A DNA stretch of 64,000 nucleotides from Bog-473 sp963743785 (GTDB lineage Bacteria; Actinomycetota; Acidimicrobiia; Acidimicrobiales; RAAP-2): assembly GCA_963743785.1 (NCBI GenBank), contig CAVURD010000034.1, positions 124,001-188,000 of the forward strand. Reading direction: 5' to 3'. Positions 45,530 through 53,877 of the stretch are shown here, in pieces. A model generated the notes under the pieces. The model ran no database searches and was not told the DNA's origin. It saw nothing but the letters and a program-made list of their open reading frames with translations. A program made the translations under genes and the position numbers. Every line of letters begins with the position of its first letter. Position 1 is the stretch's first letter.

Positions 45530-46029
45530 GATCGCCGAGGATGTGTCTTGCGCTTGTCGGAATCGCAATAGCGGCGGTTGCCTGCAGCTCAAACCCCGAG
45601 ACCTTCAGCAAGGCGTCTCAATCGCACTCGACCACCACGACCACCACATTGCCAGCGACAACCACGACAACTACACCACCCCCCACGACGGCGGCAACAC
45701 CGACGCCTCTGCCGCTGGTAGTGGTCTGCTCAGGACCACCAGCGTACAAACCAACCATCTTGCGCTGGTGCACGCCACTTTGCAGCAACTACGTGATCAA
45801 TATCTCGTGGACTTCATGGACCGCCGATTTCGCCGCAGGCAACGGCACACTAATCACCAATGACTGCGCAAAAGGCGTCCTCACTGCTCAGCGATACACG
45901 GTCACTTTGAGCAATCCGCAATACGTTTCGTATTGCGCAGGCAGCGAAACGCCAGCCTCAGGTCGGTTATTTACGGCAACCGACATTTGGGACTCACCCT
46001 TGCCGAACGTAGCCCCACCATGTCCCTGA
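45526..46029 (+). CDS. Hypothetical lipoprotein with Thr-rich linker
   Basis: A 167-residue probable lipoprotein. The signal peptide ends in the lipobox-like VACSS (LALVGIAIAAVACSSNPET). A mucin-like Thr/Pro linker of about 35 residues (TTTTTTLPATTTTTTPPPTT) follows. The soluble domain of ~100 residues holds six Cys and no recognised fold. The ATG overlaps the SRAP stop by 4 nt. It is likely surface-exposed and lipid-anchored; its function is unknown. Confidence 0.65.
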   Translation: MRSPRMCLALVGIAIAAVACSSNPETFSKASQSHSTTTTTTLPATTTTTTPPPTTAATPTPLPLVVVCSGPPAYKPTILRWCTPLCSNYVINISWTSWTADFAAGNGTLITNDCAKGVLTAQRYTVTLSNPQYVSYCAGSETPASGRLFTATDIWDSPLPNVAPPCP

Positions 46030-46163
46030 GCATCCACAGAAGATCGATTGCCTTGATGGCGTGGCGCACGTTCGCCCAGACCGGCTACGACCTGATGCTG
46101 ATCGAGGGCCGTTATACATAATGGAATATGAGTCGCTAACGCGTCGCATGCACAACTTCGGTC

Positions 46164-46949
46164 CTACGAAGGTGAGTGAACCCCCTGATGAGCGGAGGTG
46201 CAGTCATCCAGGATGCCCTTGTCCAAGCGAGCAATCGCATATACCCCGGTCTTATCGAGGGGAAGTACACCCGGCATCGCGTGCGAAGCAGTCCGAGACG
46301 GATGAACCCCGTCGGTTAGATAAAAAAATGAACTTGGTCCGTGCACTGCGGAATCCCAGTCCATCACGTGGTACTTGGGATCGTCTTGCGCCACCCGCTC
46401 GATGCTGGAGTTCAGTCCTTCTGCGATGCTGATATTGCTGCCTTTGTAGTACCCGAATTTAGCCTTCATCTCTTCTGGCAAGGTGCTTATGGTGGTCACT
46501 ACGACGCAAGCAATGTGGTAGGCGTCTATGGTCCGAATCATGGCGTTGAAGTCCCTCAGCCAATGCGGATTGTCGAGCAAAGCATCGTTCGTTCCCAAGT
46601 TTTCGACGACCACAGCGGGCCGACCGTGTGGGTTCGACAACTGGGCCAGCAAGGTCGGAAGCATTTGGGCAATGGGGGACCCAATCTGCGCTTGAATGTT
46701 GACTTGATAGTGCGATTCAAGTTGGGCTTCTAGTTCGGGCGTCGCCAACCAAGTGATTGAGTCGCCGACAATTGCGACCTTTGGACCGCGACTGTTGCCA
46801 GAATATTTCAGATCGATATTCGGCACGACGGTAGACGGTGGCGCCGCGTTAGTGGATCTAGCCTCGCCAGCAGATGAAGGACCGGAGCTACAGGCGGCAG
46901 CCGGTATCAGAACCCCTATGCATACAGCCGCCACGCTCAATCGCTTCAT
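46164..46949 (-). CDS. SGNH/GDSL-hydrolase lipoprotein
   Basis: A 261-residue exported esterase-like protein. The lipobox is PAAACSSGPSS. SGNH blocks are visible: block I VAIVGDSITWLATPE with the nucleophile Ser, block III VENLGTNDALLDNPH, and block V YLTDGVHPSRTASHAM with the catalytic Asp/His. Proteins of this type remove acetyl or other acyl groups from surface glycans or lipids. It stands near the glycan genes, and the ATG at 46949 is within 280 nt of the IS remnant on the other side. Confidence 0.85.
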   Translation of the reverse strand: MKRLSVAAVCIGVLIPAAACSSGPSSAGEARSTNAAPPSTVVPNIDLKYSGNSRGPKVAIVGDSITWLATPELEAQLESHYQVNIQAQIGSPIAQMLPTLLAQLSNPHGRPAVVVENLGTNDALLDNPHWLRDFNAMIRTIDAYHIACVVVTTISTLPEEMKAKFGYYKGSNISIAEGLNSSIERVAQDDPKYHVMDWDSAVHGPSSFFYLTDGVHPSRTASHAMPGVLPLDKTGVYAIARLDKGILDDCTSAHQGVHSPS

Positions 46950-47231
46950 CGATGTTCAGACCCAAAACTGCGTTCGTGCCGGCGCGGGATGGGGCCACAC
47001 CAGGTGCCGTCGAAATGTCAACGGCCAACCTACCAGACCGTCGGTTCGTCAAGTTGAGAAAATACGCACGGACTGCGGCACCGACCGTCACTTACTGCTC
47101 ATCAAGGGTAGATAGTGTCGGATTCCTCTCGGGACAACTGTCCCCGATGTCTCGCGACACCGCAATTGACCTAGACACTAAAAAGTGGACCGCCCTTGTG
47201 ACAATTTGGCCCCGTCCACTAGGAGCCAGAC

Positions 47232-47483
47232 ATGCCAAGGCCCTATCCCCCCGAGGTCCGTCGACAAGGCTGTGAGCGGATGCTCGCCGGCGAAGCCGTC
47301 AAGGACCTCGTCGAAGAGCTCGCAATCACAGTGGAGACCCTCTACCGCTTGTCTCGTCAGGCGCTGATCGACGCTGGGCAGCGCCCCGGGGTCAAGAGCT
47401 TCGAAGCTGATCCGCTGCAGGCGGCCCGTCGGCGCGTCAACGAGTCGAGGACGAGCTCGAGATGGTCAAAGGCCTCGTCGAGT
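47232..47483 (+). mobile_element. Truncated IS3-type transposase OrfA (HTH) remnant
   Basis: The reading MPRPYPPEVRRQGCERMLAG then VKDLVEELAITVETLYRL is the N-terminal HTH of an IS3-family OrfA. After RRRVNE one missing base (near 47450) shifts the frame; restored, it continues EDELEMVKGLVEFN and ends at the start of the long repeat at 47484. OrfB, the DDE domain and the right end are absent, so this is a remnant. The preceding segment (47185-47221) may be the left terminal region: tggaccgcc...ggccccgtcca is imperfectly inverted. Confidence 0.75.
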
Positions 47484-48446
47484 TCAATCAAGGGATTACC
47501 CCGGACCCGATGAGGCCGGATCGGAGCGCACGTTCATGGGCCGGTAGAGTTCGACACCGGTGCGCCAGACGTAGCGGAGCTCCCCGTCGAGGAGCTTGCG
47601 CTGACTCTCATGGGCTTCAACGGCAGCCGTCTTCTCGGATTTGGATCTGGCCGCCCGCAGGATCAGTGGACGCCGACGGATGAGGCCGAACACTGACCGG
47701 ACGAACTGCGGGAGAACCATGGCCACGGTTGTTCCGCGCGGCTGACCGTCGGGCCACAGACCCTCCCCCGGGTAGACACGATAGGTGTAGACCTCGGGCG
47801 GCGAACCGTTCGGTCGGTCGGCGAGGCTCGGCTCACGTGCTCCGTCTGGACCCGGCCCGGTGCCCGAACCGTAGACGTCGATCACCGCCCGGCGGGTGGC
47901 TCTGGCCAGCGCCCGGTGATCGGGATGGGGATCATCGGGTTTGGTCACAAAGACGTGGGAGGGGGACAGACTCCGGAGCAGATCGCCGATCCGTTCCGCT
48001 ACCTCTCCTTCGTGGTCGCTCAGTGTGCCGTCGGCAAAGCCGAATTCGAATCGACCCTGCCGGGGCACGTCGAGCGCGTCGAGAGCCCGGTGCCACTCAC
48101 CGTGTCGGATCTCGACGATGCCCTCGGGCGTTGGCCGGGGCGTCGAGGAGTACCAGCCGCCACGTCCGTCGGTGGCGAGAGCCACCGAGGTGGAAAGTCC
48201 ACGATGCGCCATCTGGGCCAGGAGCAGGCCGCATCCGATGGTCTCGTCGTCGGGGTGCGGGGAGAGCACCAGGGCCGTGCCTCGGACGAGGATCTCGGTG
48301 GCGTTCTGGGCCAGGGCCACCTGGGCCCAGCCCCAGAGTGCGCCGATCGGCGGGCGCGACACAGTCGAGGTCGCCGTCTGTCTCAATCGCGCCATCCTGG
48401 CGCCCGGCTCGGCACGAACATTGAGTTCGGTGGCGGTCAGTGGACG
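47484..48446. repeat. Long direct repeat, copy 2 (PIG-L module)
   Basis: A 963-nt segment nearly identical to 32095-33058, direct orientation. Its left edge touches the truncated IS3 OrfA. Its right edge is the exact start of the PIG-L module within the glycosyltransferase gene. This copy keeps the reading frame that copy 1 loses. Confidence 0.9.
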
Positions 48447-49394
48447 TTCTTTAGGCACTTGACCCAGTGGCCTCCTGGACGGGAGCGGACCCGCCAAGGC
48501 ATGAGCGGCCAGTCGGAACGGGAGGCCCGGATCCTCCCGGTGTTGCCCGACCTGGCTAGCTAGCAGTTCGCCAGCCAGCAAGATCCCAGCGCCGAAGCGT
48601 GTCGGATGGCTCAGCGTCCGGCCCACCTGTTCGAGGGCGGCATGACGGTCGCGCTGGGCCAGCGCCATCGTGAGCTCGTGGTGGGCGACGCAGGCGGTGG
48701 TCATGGTGGACCTATGTTTGTCGAGGAAGCGCTGATGGCCAGCTTGGTGACCGGCCAGACCGCTAGTCGTCACTCGGTTCCCGGAGTGCTGCACGTAGCG
48801 GTAAAGAGCTTTTGGCACCAGGGTCATGGGAGCAAGATCGGCGCACCGTAGCCAGAGGTCCCAATCCTCCGACGTGTAGAGGGTCGTATCGAAGGTGAGG
48901 GCGTCCCCCACCCTGGCTCTGCGGATGACACCAACTCCGGACGGCCCGACCGCGTTGATCCAACGCATCAGCGAAGGGCTGGACGACGCTGGTGGTCGGA
49001 ACGTTACGCAGCGGCCGGCCGATTCGTGCAGGACTTGGTGCCAGCCGTAGACCACAGCGATCGACGGTCCCGAGGCACTCACGGCGGTACTGGCGGCCCC
49101 AGGGAGCCAGATGTCGTCGTCGTCGCAGAAGGCCACCAGTTCGCCTCGGGCCACCGCCAGCCCGGAGTTTCGTGCCGCCGAGGAACCATGTGACTCGTCG
49201 TGACGGACCACCACGACTCGACGGTCACGCTCGGCCAACTCGTCAAGGACCCGGTCGGTAGGGCCCGTCGATCCGTCGTCCACAATGATCAGCTCGAGAT
49301 GGGGATAGTCCTGGCCCAACACGGACAGTGCCGCTCCACGAAGTCGTTCGGGCCGTTCGTACGTTGGGACCACGACACTCAGAAGTTCGGTCAA
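47496..49394 (-). CDS. GT2-type glycosyltransferase fused to PIG-L deacetylase
   Basis: Bifunctional protein of 632 residues. Residues 1-315 are a GT-A family 2 glycosyltransferase: LLSVVVPTYERPERLRGAAL, LIIVDDGSTGPTDRV, GELVAFCDDDDIWLPGAAS (DxD) and LYTSEDWDLWLRCADLAPM. Residues ~316-632 are the PIG-L/LmbE module that is also found on the GT4 protein at 32-34 kb, with SPHPDDETIGCGLLLAQM and PHPDHRALARATRRAV. The identity begins at RPLTATELNVRAEPGARM. Near-identical modules on two different transferases imply recent copying. The TTG start at 49394 has no strong ribosome site. Likely function: transfer then N-deacetylate a sugar of a surface glycan. Confidence 0.88.
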   Translation of the reverse strand: MTELLSVVVPTYERPERLRGAALSVLGQDYPHLELIIVDDGSTGPTDRVLDELAERDRRVVVVRHDESHGSSAARNSGLAVARGELVAFCDDDDIWLPGAASTAVSASGPSIAVVYGWHQVLHESAGRCVTFRPPASSSPSLMRWINAVGPSGVGVIRRARVGDALTFDTTLYTSEDWDLWLRCADLAPMTLVPKALYRYVQHSGNRVTTSGLAGHQAGHQRFLDKHRSTMTTACVAHHELTMALAQRDRHAALEQVGRTLSHPTRFGAGILLAGELLASQVGQHREDPGLPFRLAAHALAGPLPSRRPLGQVPKERPLTATELNVRAEPGARMARLRQTATSTVSRPPIGALWGWAQVALAQNATEILVRGTALVLSPHPDDETIGCGLLLAQMAHRGLSTSVALATDGRGGWYSSTPRPTPEGIVEIRHGEWHRALDALDVPRQGRFEFGFADGTLSDHEGEVAERIGDLLRSLSPSHVFVTKPDDPHPDHRALARATRRAVIDVYGSGTGPGPDGAREPSLADRPNGSPPEVYTYRVYPGEGLWPDGQPRGTTVAMVLPQFVRSVFGLIRRRPLILRAARSKSEKTAAVEAHESQRKLLDGELRYVWRTGVELYRPMNVRSDPASSGPG

Positions 49395-49682
49395 GGTTCT
49401 TGTCTTTCGCTTTGATTCGAACTAACAACTCCCACCCGGAAGTGGAGATCCCGTTGGAATCCCACCGACTCGAGTCAGAAGGCCCATCCAAACCTAACCG
49501 CGGCAATTGAGGGGGACCTTGGAATGGAGTTGCGGGAGGACAATGGCGATTGGAGAGCGGAATCGAAGCGCCACGAATGGCAGTATCCGTTGCACCTTTT
49601 GAAGCTCAGGCAATCATTGGTGGAGGCGGATAGTGTCCCGCTCGGGGCCTGGCGGCAGAGGGGACAACGAGAACCCCCCACA

Positions 49683-49735
49683 GTCCCGTGCGGGACGATG
49701 GGCGCAGGCTAAGGGCAACCAGCCCTGGCGCCCAT
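49683..49735. promoter_or_regulatory. Two adjacent perfect stem-loops
   Basis: gtcccg-tg-cgggac (49683-49696) is immediately followed by atgggcgc...gcgcccat (49698-49735). In the second, inner pairs aggct/agcc extend the stem. They lie about 290 nt upstream of the TTG start of the GT2-PIG-L gene on the opposite strand. Possible roles are a terminator, RNA element or protein-binding dyad. Confidence 0.5.
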
Positions 49736-49940
49736 GTGTAGCCTAACGACGTCAGTGATGGGAGGGGATTCGGCCTTCTCATTCCGTGTCCGAGTGGCAC
49801 ACTGATCCGGTCCCAGATCTCAGCGCGCTCGTCCCCAGTGATCCCCTGCGGGCCTGCATGGCACCTCTCTCATGGCAGCTCTAACTTGCTTGTTCGCTGA
49901 CGAGTGGTGCGCGGACCACCAAACGGGTTCAGATTAGATG

Positions 49941-50010
49941 GCGCCCCGGCAGGATTCACACCTGCGTGGTACGGATTAGAAGTGCGATTGCATCCTTCCC
50001 GGGGTTGGCC
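49941..50010 (-). pseudogene. Decayed tRNA-Arg(TCT) copy
   Basis: The first 43 nt match the 3' half of the intact tRNA-Arg at 52206 (acceptor, T arm, variable region and anticodon side) with one deletion and two substitutions. The T-loop TTCGAA is changed (ttcaca on the plus strand), so it cannot fold normally. Beyond it, similarity to the 5' half fades. It may be a decayed tRNA gene or the scar of an integration event at the 3' end of tRNA-Arg. Confidence 0.75.
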
Positions 50011-50218
50011 GATGAGTACTCATTCGTGCCTAGGTCTCGCTGTGACATTCCCACCGCTCGCCATGTTTCGTGAGGTTTGGTCGGGAGTTGTATTCACGTT
50101 GTGGTCATGAGAAGAACGACGGTGCAGAAGCTCCGTCGCTTGTTCCTGTGACGCTCAGCTGACAGACTTTGTTGGTTTCTCCTGTCGTCTATGACGATCT
50201 TGATCGGAGGTCGCCCGC

Positions 50219-51715
50219 GTGCCTAGGTACCCCAGTCACACAACCCTGAGGTGGCGTGCCGCTCGCTGCGCCATCGCCGGGGCATTGGCGATCGGCTTGG
50301 CTGGCGCGGCCCTGGTCGATGCCGGTCCGGCCTCCGCCGTCTCGCCGGCGCCGGTATGCGTCGGCACGGCCTGTACGGTCACCTTCTCGACTCCCGGGGT
50401 GGGCCTGAGCTGGGTCGTGCCCACCGGCGTCACTTCGGCCTCCTTCGCCCTCTACGGAGCCGTCGGCGGGTCGGAAGGCTCGATACCGGGTGGGGATGGG
50501 GCCAAGGTCACCGGAACGCTTTCGGTCCTCTCCGGTTTCTCCCTCACCATTGATGTCGGCGGTGCAGGCTCCAATGGGTTCTCGACTGGTGGCGGCGTGA
50601 ACGGCGGCGGGGTGGGAGGGTTCGGAAGCGACGGTGGGGGCGGCAGCGACGTGAAGGTTGGGGGAGCTGATCAGCTGGCTGCCGGCGGAGGCGGGGGCGC
50701 CGGGGAGAGCGGTAGTGGCGCCGCTTGTACGAGCCCGGCCAGCGTCAGCGGTGGATTGGGCGGGAATGCCAACACAGCAGGAGGATCAGGAGGAACATTG
50801 ACCGTGGGCGTCGGCCCAGGTGCGGGCACGCTCGGCGGCGGTCAGGGGGCCAGTCCGGGTACGACCGTCGGTGGCGGCACCGGGGGGACCGGGGGCGTTG
50901 CGAGTTTCACCACCACGACCTGCGGTGCCAACACGGTCACCTCGGAAAACGGTGGCTCAGGAGATCCCGGCTCAGCCAATCAAGGCGGTCTCGGCGGGGG
51001 CGGGGGCGGCGGGGGCGGCTACTTCGGCGGGGGCGGGGGCGGTAACCGGTCCGGCGACAACAACAATCCGTTCTCCGACAACGCCGGCGGGGGCGGGGGC
51101 GGGGGCGGATCATCATTCGGGATCGCCGGCAGCGACTTCGTCCTGGTGTCCGACACCGCGAACCCGAGCAACCGCTCGCTCAACGGCGGCAACGGCGAAG
51201 TGATGATCAGCTACACGGTCCCGACCATCGCTCCCGCGGTGACGACCCAGCCGACCAGCCAGTCGGCGCCGTCGGGTGGAACCCTCACGTTCACGGCGGG
51301 CGCGAGCGGCACCCCGACGCCGACAGTGCAGTGGCAGTATTCGATCGACGGCGGGAGCACCTGGGCCAACCTCTCGGGGGCTACTTCGCCCTCGCTCACG
51401 ACGGGGTCCCTCATCGCCCTCGTGAACGGCTGGAAGGTTAGAGCGGTCTTCACCAACGCCGGCGGAACGGTGACTAGCAATCCCGCCACCATCACCGTTG
51501 CCCCCGGGACGGCCGCGACCACGGTGGCGGCCACCTCCTCCTCATCGGGCACACCCGCTCTAGCGGTCACCGGGTTCAATGCGTGGCGCTTGATCGACAG
51601 TGGCGCGCTGATGGTGGCTGCGGGCTCTGCCTTCGTAGCCCTCTCCCGCAAGCGGCGCCGAGTCATTCCAGCTAGGCACGTTCGGCCAGGTAGCCCCAGG
51701 CACCTTCGCTCATGA
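50219..51715 (+). CDS. Secreted glycine-rich protein with Ig-like domain and LAVTG sorting signal
   Basis: A 498-residue exported surface protein. A signal peptide (CAIAGALAIGLAGAALVDAG) is followed by a glycine-rich domain with runs of 8-10 Gly (GGGGAGESGSGAACTSPASV and GGGGYFGGGGGGNRSGDN). Next comes one Ig-like repeat (PTSQSAPSGGTLTFTAGAS, VQWQYSIDGGSTWANLSG, KVRAVFTNAGGTVTSNPAT) closely like those in the phosphoesterase at 38.6-40.6 kb. The C-terminus has an Ala/Thr/Ser linker, LAVTG, a hydrophobic stretch and RKRRR, i.e. a sortase signal of LAxTG (class E) type. It is probably anchored to the cell wall. The GTG at 50219 has ggaggtc 8-10 nt upstream. Confidence 0.85.
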   Translation: MPRYPSHTTLRWRAARCAIAGALAIGLAGAALVDAGPASAVSPAPVCVGTACTVTFSTPGVGLSWVVPTGVTSASFALYGAVGGSEGSIPGGDGAKVTGTLSVLSGFSLTIDVGGAGSNGFSTGGGVNGGGVGGFGSDGGGGSDVKVGGADQLAAGGGGGAGESGSGAACTSPASVSGGLGGNANTAGGSGGTLTVGVGPGAGTLGGGQGASPGTTVGGGTGGTGGVASFTTTTCGANTVTSENGGSGDPGSANQGGLGGGGGGGGGYFGGGGGGNRSGDNNNPFSDNAGGGGGGGGSSFGIAGSDFVLVSDTANPSNRSLNGGNGEVMISYTVPTIAPAVTTQPTSQSAPSGGTLTFTAGASGTPTPTVQWQYSIDGGSTWANLSGATSPSLTTGSLIALVNGWKVRAVFTNAGGTVTSNPATITVAPGTAATTVAATSSSSGTPALAVTGFNAWRLIDSGALMVAAGSAFVALSRKRRRVIPARHVRPGSPRHLRS

Positions 51716-52205
51716 GGGTCGGTGCTGGCGGATGGTCTTCGCGAACGCAGTAGGCCACGGAACGCATTGCATGCCGCCGGTGGCGTGGGTCGGACGGTGG
51801 AAGTTCCTGAAGGTCTCGACGAAGGTGTGGTCGTGCGAGCGGCACACCGAGGACCTGGTGGAAGCGCGGCGCTTACCAGAAAACCTTTCGCTGGTTAGGT
51901 TCGACAGAGCCCAGATACCATGCCGGAGAACTTGGGGTCCCGGATGGCCTATCGCGCATCGGGTTCTTGCAGCGTCATTAGACGGGAGGCTGCCTTCTTC
52001 GTGAGCGTTGGCTCGTCCTGAGTTCATTTTATTTCGTTTAGCCAATCGTGCGGGACCGCACTCTGAAGGGAGTGTCGATCCATGGGCACTCGGATAAGCA
52101 GAACTGTGCGGGCATTGCGGATGGGTCGCTGGTGGTGCTCAGTGCACTGACCGCCGTGGTGATCGGCGGCGCAATACCTGCTTTACCAAAATCGCCTCTG
52201 ACCAG
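51716..52205. other. Intergenic region, no gene seen
   Basis: About 490 nt between the surface protein and tRNA-Arg. Several short open frames on both strands show no domain. I could not support a gene or an insertion boundary here. Confidence 0.35.
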
Positions 52206-52278
52206 CGCCCCCGGCAGGATTCGAACCTGCGTGGTACGGATTAGAAGTCCGTTGCCTCATCCTCTCGGCCACGGGGGC
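52206..52278 (-). tRNA. tRNA-Arg (TCT)
   Basis: On the minus strand: acceptor gcccccg/cgggggc, anticodon stem acgga/tccgt with loop cttctaa (anticodon TCT), and T arm gcagg-ttcgaat-cctgc. The discriminator is G and the CCA is not encoded. The class I fold is complete at 73 nt. A decayed copy of its 3' half lies at 49941. Confidence 0.96.
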
Positions 52279-52773
52279 TGGTTCTACAGTCTCTCCTTTG
52301 GCAGTCATTCTGACACCCATTGCGTGGCCGCTTGAGCAACGTTTCGTTCAATGAGTCCGTTGGATAAATCTCGGTCGACCAGGACCGGGCCTGTTCCAGT
52401 TAGGTCGGGTGTGGTTCATCACGTCGCTGCTCGACAATGCGCGTCTCTCGGGCCCACCGAGAAGCGTCACGTTCTACCCGGCCAAATGAAAACCGCTCGG
52501 TTTTCGCGAAAGGCATTTCCGAAATGTGTGCTTCACCCTGGGATCCACAGAAGTTCATCTCCCGTGGTCAGGCTGAGACAGCACACCGATGGCCTTGAGT
52601 AGGAGGCCCTTCGCTATTGGGACGGTTGACCTATCTGCGACGTACACGATGACCAGGAGCGCCCAATCGTTCGACCGTCGTGACTCAATCCGCCCCGACT
52701 CACGCGACGAGTCGGAACTGAAGAGCACAATTCACGAGACCCATGAACCACCCACCCGCACTCCGGAGTGACG
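52279..52773. other. Intergenic region, no gene seen
   Basis: About 495 nt upstream of tRNA-Arg and downstream of the desaturase gene. It should hold the tRNA promoter. No supported gene or RNA was found. Confidence 0.35.
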
Positions 52774-53805
52774 TCAGTTCTGAACGGATGACCTTTGTCC
52801 GCCGAAACTGGCGATCAGGGCTCTGGTCAGGAAGAGAAGGTAGCCGTGGGAGATGACTTCGCCGTGTCGATCGAACAATTCGGTCTGGTCGAGTCGACGG
52901 TGGAGCTTCTTCAACCCTTGATACGGAATGGTGGGAAGGACATGGTGCTCGAAGTGATACTCCATTCTCGCTCCCACAAGGTGGTCCTGGAGCCACCCGG
53001 CACAGCTGGTGCGTGCGATCCAGCGCACATTGCTCGGGTCGCGCAAGCCCGAATCGAAATGCTCGGTGATCGTCTTCAAGCGCAGGATCATCGGATACAT
53101 ACAGACGATCGGGACGAGCCAGAACACGACGTAGAACAAGACCCCGCGTAGGACTCCCTGAAAAAGGAAGAACTGACCGAGGATGATCAGCTGAGTAATC
53201 AGCTTCCCAAGCAGCAGATGCGGTTTGGTCAACAAGCTGGCCGGCGCTCCTGACTCGTTCGATGTTCCTGAGATCCGAGTGGTTGCCCTTCGGAATGCCG
53301 TAACCCCGAGGAGATCCTGGAGCACGAGACGTGTCAGCGCACCGCGCCGTGATGGCACCAAATAGAAGCCTCGGTCAGGGTCCCGCTCCTGTCCCAAGTA
53401 TCGATGGTGGAGACGGTGGGTTGGCCGATACTCTTCGACCGAGTTGATCGTCCAAAATGAGCTTCCCCAGTTGCAGATCCGGTCATTCAGTTTGCGCGAC
53501 TTGGCTAGCAATCCGTGCGAGCCCTCATGCAAAATGACCCCGAAGGCATTCATCCTCAATCCCATCAAGAGGACCAACGCGACGCCCGCCGGGACCGCCC
53601 AGGCCAAAGGCAAGCGAGGAAGGAGGTTGGCGGCGGTCAGGAGGACGGCCACTTCGACCCACAACAGGCCAATTGCGCCGAATGTGTCCGGCAGCGACTG
53701 CTCGGAAAGCGACTGAATTTCCTCCGCGCTCACCAATTGAGCAAACTGTTCCCTCCAGATGCGCTCTTTGCTGACTGATGCCTCTTTCCCGCTCTGCATC
53801 GCCAT
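52774..53805 (-). CDS. Membrane fatty-acid desaturase family protein
   Basis: A 343-residue integral membrane di-iron enzyme. The three His boxes are HEGSHG (FGVILHEGSHGLLAK), HRLHHR (YRPTHRLHHRYLGQE) and HFEHHV (ARMEYHFEHHVLPTI), in the usual order with hydrophobic helices between. The ATG at 53805 has ggaggg about 9 nt upstream and decides the start over one 13 codons earlier. Members introduce double bonds or hydroxyls into fatty acyl or related lipids. It is divergent from a methyltransferase gene (72 nt). Lipid modification connected with the glycan locus is possible but unproven. Confidence 0.9.
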   Translation of the reverse strand: MAMQSGKEASVSKERIWREQFAQLVSAEEIQSLSEQSLPDTFGAIGLLWVEVAVLLTAANLLPRLPLAWAVPAGVALVLLMGLRMNAFGVILHEGSHGLLAKSRKLNDRICNWGSSFWTINSVEEYRPTHRLHHRYLGQERDPDRGFYLVPSRRGALTRLVLQDLLGVTAFRRATTRISGTSNESGAPASLLTKPHLLLGKLITQLIILGQFFLFQGVLRGVLFYVVFWLVPIVCMYPMILRLKTITEHFDSGLRDPSNVRWIARTSCAGWLQDHLVGARMEYHFEHHVLPTIPYQGLKKLHRRLDQTELFDRHGEVISHGYLLFLTRALIASFGGQRSSVQN

Positions 53806-53877
53806 AGTTCGAGGCCCTCCCTGCTTCGAATGTACAGTACGCACCGATCACCAATCAATCGGGTAAAGGACCAGCAT

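Larger units (their letters stand above)
49395..50218. other. Long non-coding region with hairpins and a tRNA remnant
   Basis: About 820 nt without a supported gene. It contains the hairpin pair at 49683-49735 and the decayed tRNA-Arg fragment at 49941-50010 (separate entries), plus the promoter of the glycine-rich protein. No integrase or transposase can be seen here. Confidence 0.45.
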
